Program-made: the position numbers and the translations under genes | Part shown: positions 42,061 through 46,338 of the stretch, piece by piece | Layout of the letters: each line of letters starts with the position of its first letter | Position numbering within the stretch: the first letter of the stretch is position 1 | The notes under the pieces: model-generated | What the model was told of the DNA's origin: nothing | Database searches by the model: none | Seen by the model: only the letters and a program-made list of their open reading frames with translations | NCBI GenBank assembly: GCA_023662835.1 | Contig: JAMPII010000001.1 | Span: forward strand, 298,907-345,244 | Direction: 5' to 3' | DNA from: Muribaculaceae bacterium | GTDB lineage: Bacteria > Bacteroidota > Bacteroidia > Bacteroidales > Muribaculaceae | DNA: 46,338 nucleotides

Positions 42061-42615
42061 TTAAAAGTTTGCTGGGGGGGGTGCTATCAATCCTTTTTCG
42101 TCAAGTATGAGCGCGTCACATTCGGCGATAAACGCGGCTCTGCGGTCGGCAGGTAGCGCACTGGGCTTGTCGGCACCCAATATGGCGGCTATCTGCTTAA
42201 ATTGCGCGGTCAGTGCCTTATGGTGCTTTTTGTAAGGCTCACTATTGGGATTGTCTTTGTAGTCCTCTCCCTCAAACCGCTGGCGTGTGCGGTGCATGGC
42301 TGCGCGTATGTCTTCCTCGGTCAGTTCCTTTTCGGGCTGAATGGCAGGGCTGTCAACCATCGGGCGGTAATCCTGTTGCGTTTCCGTCTGCTGCGATGCC
42401 TCCGGCTCTGCTGGCACTTCCGGGGCATTGGCTTCGGGTGCCTCCGCTTCGGTCTTGGTACGCCGTGCGCGTCTTGGTTTCTCACTTTCCGGCTGTGTGT
42501 CGGATGCCGGAAGCTGCACCGGGGTAGCCGGGCGGTTCTCCAGCAATGCGGTTAGGAATGTAGCTAAGTGCGGCGTTACTCCTATCTGCACGTTAATGTT
42601 TAAATCGAAATTCAT
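42061..42615 (-). CDS. Early phage protein with disordered Pro/Glu-rich linker
   Basis: 184 residues. Residues about 30-95 are Pro/Glu/Ala-rich and basic (RRARRTKTEAEAPEANAPE), the rest helical. A C8 tract (42074-42081) encodes the PPP near the end. No family recognised. Confidence 0.6.
   Translation of the reverse strand: MNFDLNINVQIGVTPHLATFLTALLENRPATPVQLPASDTQPESEKPRRARRTKTEAEAPEANAPEVPAEPEASQQTETQQDYRPMVDSPAIQPEKELTEEDIRAAMHRTRQRFEGEDYKDNPNSEPYKKHHKALTAQFKQIAAILGADKPSALPADRRAAFIAECDALILDEKGLIAPPPANF
42074..42081 (-). repeat. Homopolymer tract C8 (coding strand)
   Basis: Eight G on the plus strand, in frame near the 3' end of the linker-rich gene, 13 bp from its stop. Confidence 0.9.
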
Positions 42616-42626
42616 TTTACTGTAGT

Positions 42627-42920
42627 TTAAATGTTGGCTCTATTCTTCATGCAATAACTATTGGCTTGGGCCGCTATGTCCTCGGCGGTCGCTACCGGGT
42701 TAGCGGTCAGCCATTGTTCCAACTCCGTGCGCTTGAAATAGCACATCTTGCCATTGGGCTTGTAGTGCGGTATCTCTCCGCGCATTGTGAGTTTATACAG
42801 ATGGCTTATTTTAATACCCATGTACTTCGCCGCTTCTTCGGTTGTTAGTACCTCTTTGGTATATATCTTGGTGGTTTCAACCACGGCTGCGGCTATCTGC
42901 TCAATCTCTTTCTGTGTCAT
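42627..42920 (-). CDS. Helix-turn-helix protein, excisionase-like
   Basis: 97 residues. TTEEAAKYMGIKISHLYKLT and PHYKPNGKMCYFKRTELEQWL (about 26-71) match the HTH_17/MerR-like DNA-binding fold of excisionases. Likely directs excision with the integrase. Overlaps the next gene by 20 bp. Confidence 0.82.
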   Translation of the reverse strand: MTQKEIEQIAAAVVETTKIYTKEVLTTEEAAKYMGIKISHLYKLTMRGEIPHYKPNGKMCYFKRTELEQWLTANPVATAEDIAAQANSYCMKNRANI

Positions 42921-43116
42921 AAGGCAATTTTGTTAGCGATAGGGTATTGTTGACAAAATCGGATGCCGCTCTAAACCGGCACCGTAGCATAGGCCCTAAC
43001 CGATATGCTATTGCCTTGCCTGTGTTGATTGCGGAAGCATCGGGCAGGACAAACACGATAGTTTCACCAACCTGCATTTCTCGCAGTGTTTCTGTGGTTA
43101 CTTTATTCTTTTCCAT
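42901..43116 (-). CDS. Early phage protein of unknown function
   Basis: 71 residues from MEKNKVTTETLREMQ (43116). A longer in-frame start would overlap the small membrane gene, so this one is preferred. Beta-rich middle with VGETIVFVLPDAS. Not recognised. Confidence 0.6.
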   Translation of the reverse strand: MEKNKVTTETLREMQVGETIVFVLPDASAINTGKAIAYRLGPMLRCRFRAASDFVNNTLSLTKLPYDTERD

Positions 43117-43124
43117 ATTAGTAT

Positions 43125-43256
43125 TTACATTGGTATTCCGGCCTCGTAGCACATCCACATAAAAGCCCTTACAAGCTCCCAAAATATGATACCGGCGGCT
43201 ATCATGCCGACAATGGCGAGTGCGGTTAACGCACGTTCTTTTACTTTCTCTGTCAT
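43125..43256 (-). CDS. 43-residue membrane protein
   Basis: Frame MTEKVKERALTALAIVG... to ...CYEAGIPM, 43 residues, with one hydrophobic helix (about residues 10-29). Lies 5 bp after the 81-residue gene and 8 bp ahead of the next, so likely a real early gene. Function unknown. Confidence 0.6.
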   Translation of the reverse strand: MTEKVKERALTALAIVGMIAAGIIFWELVRAFMWMCYEAGIPM

Positions 43257-43261
43257 GGTTG

Positions 43262-43507
43262 TTATCTCGGATAAAAAGTTACTACCAATCTACCGGCCAG
43301 GCCTTTGAACTGCGGCGCGTGTGCCATGCTCTTTAGGCACTTGCGGCTGTAGTGTTCGGCATGGAGATTGCCGACGATTTCACAAAAGCGTGTGAAGCCA
43401 ACTACTATGCGCTTGCGTTCCTTTGGGAACGTAAGGCGTATGAGGTAGTCGCGGTTAATCCTTTTCCGCAAATCGGCTTCATCTTCTATCATGTACTGTT
43501 TTGCCAT
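43262..43507 (-). CDS. First leftward early gene, small basic protein
   Basis: 81 residues, Arg/Lys-rich, with RLTFPKERKRIVVGFTRFCEIVGNLHAEHYSRKCLKSM. It is the first gene after the leftward early promoter (43653-43683), separated by about 140 bp of leader. No family recognised. Could be an anti-repressor or regulator by position. Confidence 0.6.
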   Translation of the reverse strand: MAKQYMIEDEADLRKRINRDYLIRLTFPKERKRIVVGFTRFCEIVGNLHAEHYSRKCLKSMAHAPQFKGLAGRLVVTFYPR

Positions 43508-43541
43508 TGTGGTAGATGTTTGTTATTTTGTTTGCTATTCC

Positions 43542-43573
43542 TTTGGAGCAAAAGAAAAAATGTCGTAAATTTG
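43542..43573 (+). promoter_or_regulatory. Rightward promoter for the repressor
   Basis: TTTG (43542-43545) is separated by 20 bases from TAAATTTG (43566-43573), a good Bacteroidota match. Transcription would start near 43580, giving a leader of about 150 nt to the repressor gene, and runs head-on against the leftward promoter. Confidence 0.6.
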
Positions 43574-43652
43574 CGGTTGGATATATTAGACGGTTGGGCA
43601 AATTGTCCGACACTCTTTCTTATGTCCGTTTGTTAGTTTGTTATCTCGAATA

Positions 43653-43683
43653 CAAAGGTATGGTAAAAAATCGAATTGTCAAG
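43653..43683 (-). promoter_or_regulatory. Leftward early promoter
   Basis: On the minus strand CTTG (43680-43683) and TACCTTTG (43653-43660) with 19 bases between, close to TTTG-N19-TAnnTTTG. Its -33 part lies inside the inverted repeat, so the repressor could block it. Confidence 0.6.
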
Positions 43684-43696
43684 TATTACTTGGCAA
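43676..43696. promoter_or_regulatory. Operator-like inverted repeat
   Basis: TTGTCAAGT, three bases, ACTTGGCAA: a 9-bp inverted repeat with one mismatch, overlapping the -33 element of the leftward promoter and lying 32 bp before the repressor gene. Fits a dimeric HTH repressor site. Confidence 0.7.
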
Positions 43697-43728
43697 TATT
43701 TAACATTTATTAACAGTAATAGACGATT

Positions 43729-44184
43729 ATGACCGATAGCGAAATATTAAAAAGATTGTTGGATTATGTTGAATATGAGTCCGATATGACACGCAACGCC
43801 TTTGCAATTAAGGCCGGCATTGACCCTACCAACTTTAGTAAAATGTTGGCAGGAAAACAAACAATTACTAACAATACTCTCAAAAAGATTTCAAAGGCCC
43901 ACGGTATTAGTTTTGAATGGCTTTTAACTGGTGATGGCGAAATGATGTTAAAGCCGGAAGCCGCCCCGGTTGTCGGCACGCTCACTGGTGACGATGCCAA
44001 AGTGTCAGGGCGCGATATGACCATTAACCCACCGTGCGCCTACGGCAAAGGCGATACGGCAACGGAGATTGAAACATTGCGCCGCCTTATCGACAAACGC
44101 GACACACAGATAGATGCTTTAATAAAACAGATGGAGATAAAGGATAAACAAATACAGCAACTAATAGACAAACTGACAAAATGA
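43729..44184 (+). CDS. Phage repressor (XRE-type HTH with coiled coil)
   Basis: 151 residues. HTH about residues 19-60 (TRNAFAIKAGIDPTNFSKMLAG...NNTLKKISKAHGISFEWLLTG), then a linker and a C-terminal coiled coil (about 110-150, IETLRRLIDKRDTQIDALIKQM) for dimer formation. No peptidase domain or LexA-like cleavage motif is visible, so it may not be removed by self-cleavage. The only rightward phage genes are this one and the coupled lipoprotein gene. Confidence 0.85.
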   Translation: MTDSEILKRLLDYVEYESDMTRNAFAIKAGIDPTNFSKMLAGKQTITNNTLKKISKAHGISFEWLLTGDGEMMLKPEAAPVVGTLTGDDAKVSGRDMTINPPCAYGKGDTATEIETLRRLIDKRDTQIDALIKQMEIKDKQIQQLIDKLTK

Positions 44185-44603
44185 AAAAAGCGTTAATCGG
44201 TCTGCTTGTTGCGTGTGTTGGCTGCTCCGATAATGAGCCGGAAGTGTACGACGGCGTTTTAGATAACGGTCTGTACTCTTATTATGGTGCGGAATATATA
44301 GTAACAATAGGTACAGATTATAAAGATGGTTGGAACTATGAAACCAACTGTGAGCCGGGTTACATAAGCATTACAGACACTAAAACAGGCGAATATGTAT
44401 ATAGCCAAATCAACGGCATTTCATCCGTAGTGTTAGAATACAATAAAGAAAACCACACAAAGACATATAGCGGATGGGGTTACGATAATGGTTTAATTCT
44501 ATTGTGCGCACCATCATCAAATACAACATTTACAGGTATCGCAGTAAAACAATCGCCCGATATTGAATTACCGGGCGAAATGAATTTTAGGAAAATCAAA
44601 TAA
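44181..44603 (+). CDS. Lysogenic-conversion lipoprotein, coupled to the repressor
   Basis: 140 residues. Signal MKKALIGLLVACVGCSDNEPE has a lipobox (LVAC or CVGC), so it should be lipid-anchored. The rest is beta-rich, with no known motif. ATGA overlap with the repressor means it is made in the lysogen. Such genes often block superinfection or change the cell surface; both are inferences here. Confidence 0.7.
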   Translation: MKKALIGLLVACVGCSDNEPEVYDGVLDNGLYSYYGAEYIVTIGTDYKDGWNYETNCEPGYISITDTKTGEYVYSQINGISSVVLEYNKENHTKTYSGWGYDNGLILLCAPSSNTTFTGIAVKQSPDIELPGEMNFRKIK

Positions 44604-44605
44604 TC

Positions 44606-45886
44606 CTACAACTCCAGTTGGGGCAAACTGTTGATGGCTGCTTCTTTTAGGCTATCGACGGCGCGTGTGTATTTCTCGGTGTGCTTTAGTCCGCTATGCC
44701 CCAAAAGGCTTGCCACGGTCTTAATGTTCGCTCCGTTGTTTAGGATGTTGACGGCGAAACTATGCCGGGCGCAGTGCCATGTGATATGCTTCTCGATGCC
44801 GGCCCGCGCAGTCCAGTGGCGCAATGCCTTTAGGCACATATTGTGTGACGGCAGCGGAAATATTATTTCATCGCGCTTGCCCTTTTCCGATGGCTCACCA
44901 ATCAATTTGAAATGGCCGTCGTTTAGTGGTATGACAACATTGCTTGCACTGCTGTGTCCGGCCGTCTTGGCTTGGTCGAAGTGTAGCCGACGGTTGGCAA
45001 AATCCACGTTTGCAAATGTGAGGTCTTTAACATCGCACCATCGCAGCCCGGTGTATAGGCAGAATATAAACGCACGGCGTATGTCGGGGTTTTCTCCGGG
45101 GTAATGGGTGGTTATGAGCTGCTTTATCTCATCCATGCTTAACACATCTTTTTTGAGTGCGCCGTTGTCAACCTTAATCACTACCCCGGTGCATGGATTT
45201 TTCCTAATGATGTCAGCCTCTACAGCCGCTTTCACAATCTTCTTAAATCGGGCATACAGCGTGTGTGCGCCCTCGCCCTTAAACCGCTTTTGCAGATACT
45301 CCGTAAAGCCGGTAATCATTTCCTTTGTGAGTTGGTGCGGTTTTACCTTTAGCCCCTTTGACTTTTTGGCTTTGGTCTTGGCGGCCTCGGCTCTCTGCTC
45401 TTTAGTCCAGTCGGGTTTAGGTGTAAATGTGTCTTTGGGGTCTATGAGGTAGTCGATAAAACAGGCATAGGCGCGTTTTATGTGTCGCTTGTCGGCTTTA
45501 GTGTATGCCTCATAGTAGCCCCACATCCAATCAAGGAAATTAACATCTTTGTCCTTTTTCAGCCTATAGCCCTCTTCCTTTTCTAACAACTCTTGCCCTC
45601 GCTCAAACCGTATGCGCTTGGCTATCTCGATTGTTTCTTTGTTCTGCTGGCGTTCCAGCGGTGTGCGTGGAGCTTGCCATACATATAGCCCCAAACGCTC
45701 GGTGCGCCTGTTGGTCTTTTTGTAGGTGTGGCCGCTCTTGCTCTCGGCCATTTCGTAGCCTAAATAAAACTCCAAATACAGGCTATCTCGCCCATCGGTT
45801 AAGGCCTGCCCCATGAGTTTGGGATTATCGCCGGTGTTACCCTCGATAAGATAGGTGTTGTTACCTCGGTAATTCTTCTTTGCCAT
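44606..45886 (-). CDS. int: Tyrosine integrase
   Basis: 426 residues. Catalytic Arg282 (TGLRWCDVKDL), Lys307, His371-x-x-Arg374 (WHCARHSF), His397 (LLGHSGLKHTEKY) and Tyr406. The N-terminal 110 residues are the arm-binding type and the middle has the SAM-like core-binding domain, as in Bacteroidota integrases. It acts on the tRNA-Leu site. Ends 2 bp from the convergent lipoprotein gene. Confidence 0.96.
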   Translation of the reverse strand: MAKKNYRGNNTYLIEGNTGDNPKLMGQALTDGRDSLYLEFYLGYEMAESKSGHTYKKTNRRTERLGLYVWQAPRTPLERQQNKETIEIAKRIRFERGQELLEKEEGYRLKKDKDVNFLDWMWGYYEAYTKADKRHIKRAYACFIDYLIDPKDTFTPKPDWTKEQRAEAAKTKAKKSKGLKVKPHQLTKEMITGFTEYLQKRFKGEGAHTLYARFKKIVKAAVEADIIRKNPCTGVVIKVDNGALKKDVLSMDEIKQLITTHYPGENPDIRRAFIFCLYTGLRWCDVKDLTFANVDFANRRLHFDQAKTAGHSSASNVVIPLNDGHFKLIGEPSEKGKRDEIIFPLPSHNMCLKALRHWTARAGIEKHITWHCARHSFAVNILNNGANIKTVASLLGHSGLKHTEKYTRAVDSLKEAAINSLPQLEL

Positions 45887-45918
45887 TGGTTTTATTTTCC
45901 TTTGTTTTCTTTTGTTTG

Positions 45919-45926
45919 CAAAGTTA
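45919..45926 (-). promoter_or_regulatory. -7 box of the integrase promoter
   Basis: Minus strand TAACTTTG, an exact -7 match. The -33 position (about 45946-45949, CTTA) is poor and lies inside the arm repeat 45942-45967, so integrase binding could limit its own transcription. Confidence 0.5.
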
Positions 45927-45941
45927 ATAAAAATCCCTCAT

Positions 45942-45967
45942 CCAATAAGCAACCAATAAGCAACTTT
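45942..45967 (+). repeat. Right integrase arm-type site (26-bp repeat)
   Basis: Identical to 4134-4159: CCAATAAGCAA twice, then CTTT, same orientation. Confidence 0.75.
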
Positions 45968-46088
45968 CAACAAAACAAACGAAAACAAAGGAAATAAAAA
46001 TTTACCTCAAAATCCGTAATATCCTATTTGTCAGCGTTTTTATTTTCCTTTATCTTCCTTTGCTTTCTCTTAATTTTAGGGGTTTGTG

Positions 46089-46102
46089 CCTGTTCTGGGC
46101 AC
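46089..46102 (+). repeat. attR core (14-bp direct repeat)
   Basis: CCTGTTCTGGGCAC again, here as a leftover fragment of the original tRNA-Leu 3' end. Confidence 0.9.
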
Positions 46103-46153
46103 AAAATCAGCGAGTCAACAATCAGTCAGACTGATTGTTGACTCGCTGATTTT
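46103..46153. terminator. Original tRNA-Leu terminator, 24-bp perfect stem
   Basis: AAAATCAGCGAGTCAACAAT... is the start of a 24-bp perfect inverted repeat around a 3-nt loop (CAG), followed by TTTCTTTTTA. It begins at the base after attR and would have ended the intact tRNA transcript. Confidence 0.85.
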
Positions 46154-46338
46154 CTTTTTAACAGGCAAATTACAGGCAAAATCTCAACAATCTGCGCAAC
46201 TTTTGCCTGCAAACAGCATTAGACGGCAATAGAAAGTATCTGTACCTTCAATTCAATTTTCGAATTAGTGGACAGGTATGGTAGTGTCGCCGTAAACTTT
46301 CAGAAGTGGACAACAAATTCGATTACGGCTTTACTTTG
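46154..46338. other. Non-coding right flank with 11-bp tandem repeats
   Basis: No gene seen. ACAGGCAAA occurs at 46161-46169 and 46172-46180 (11-bp period), and the complement TTTGCCTGC at 46202-46210. GTGGACA is found at about 46269 and 46308; it may mark an insertion sequence end. The layout resembles the left arm of another tRNA-integrated element. Confidence 0.4.

Larger units (their letters stand above)
45890..46000. repeat. Inverted repeat of TTTTCCTTTGTTTTC around the integrase promoter
   Basis: TTTTATTTTCCTTTGTTTTC (45890-45909) and its near complement GAAAACAAAGGAAATAAAAA (45981-46000). A third, direct copy, altered, is at about 46037-46068. These frame the arm-type repeat and may bind integrase, Xis or a host bending protein. 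Confidence 0.6.
4075..46102. mobile_element. Complete siphovirus-type prophage inserted in tRNA-Leu
   Basis: Bounded by a 14-bp direct repeat at the tRNA 3' end (4075-4088 and 46089-46102), giving an element of 42,014 bp counted with one core copy. It contains integrase, repressor, replication, terminase, head, tail and lysis modules in a normal phage order, and a diversity-generating retroelement. Most essential modules look intact, apart from two frame-broken accessory genes (methyltransferase and PP-loop gene), so it may be inducible. Confidence 0.92.

Noticed and set aside
46264-46338. End of an IS element beyond attR
   Set aside because: Two GTGGACA copies are too little to call a terminal repeat or family, and no transposase frame is visible in the remaining bases.

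Overview
The window is a piece of a Bacteroidota (Bacteroidales-type) chromosome carrying a complete prophage of about 42 kb with a siphovirus plan (HK97-type head, long non-contractile tail). The host assignment rests on the TTTG-N19-TAnnTTTG promoter ahead of the tRNA, the lack of Shine-Dalgarno sequences, and the A-rich start regions. Species cannot be named from this sequence. Host DNA at the left holds a NADP-type malic enzyme with a phosphotransacetylase-like tail, a secreted GH28-like glycosidase, and tRNA-Leu(CAG). The phage is inserted in the 3' end of that tRNA. A 14-bp core, CCTGTTCTGGGCAC, is repeated at 4075-4088 and 46089-46102, and a 26-bp arm repeat lies inside each end.

Almost every phage gene reads leftward. 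From right to left: integrase; a rightward repressor plus lipoprotein pair; an immunity region with face-to-face promoters and an operator-like inverted repeat; small early genes including a Xis-like HTH protein; a replication and recombination block (DUF2800 nuclease, DUF2815 ssDNA-binding protein, family A DNA polymerase, small HNH protein, PP-loop sulfotransferase/reductase-like protein, C5 cytosine methyltransferase, VirE/VapE helicase-primase, VRR-NUC nuclease, SNF2 helicase, HNH endonuclease); the head genes (small and large terminase, portal, protease, capsid, connectors); the tail genes (tail terminator, major tail protein, chaperone pair with a -1 frameshift site, tape measure, minor tail proteins and fibres); then a diversity-generating retroelement (DGR) and the lysis genes (GH108 endolysin and a unimolecular-spanin candidate).

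The standout system is the DGR. It has a DGR-type reverse transcriptase, an Avd-like accessory protein, a 110-bp template repeat (TR), and two 110-bp variable repeats (VRs). One VR is in the adjacent target gene. The other is about 30 kb away, at the end of a homologous gene inside the early region. Compared with TR, VR2 differs at 11 positions and VR1 at 17. All but one of these 28 substitutions fall on template adenines (coding strand). Each VR is followed by a GC-rich hairpin with a GAAA loop, the known DGR target-site cruciform. The distant target gene shares its leader sequence with the major tail protein gene, which suggests late co-expression with tail parts.

Other notable features are seven G/C homopolymers of 7-9 bases confined to 28.7-42.1 kb, two of which break conserved genes (methyltransferase and PP-loop gene); a candidate replication origin with repeated GTAAC motifs; a fourfold repeat in the tape measure protein; and, just outside attR, sequence arranged like the left end of a further tRNA-integrated element.
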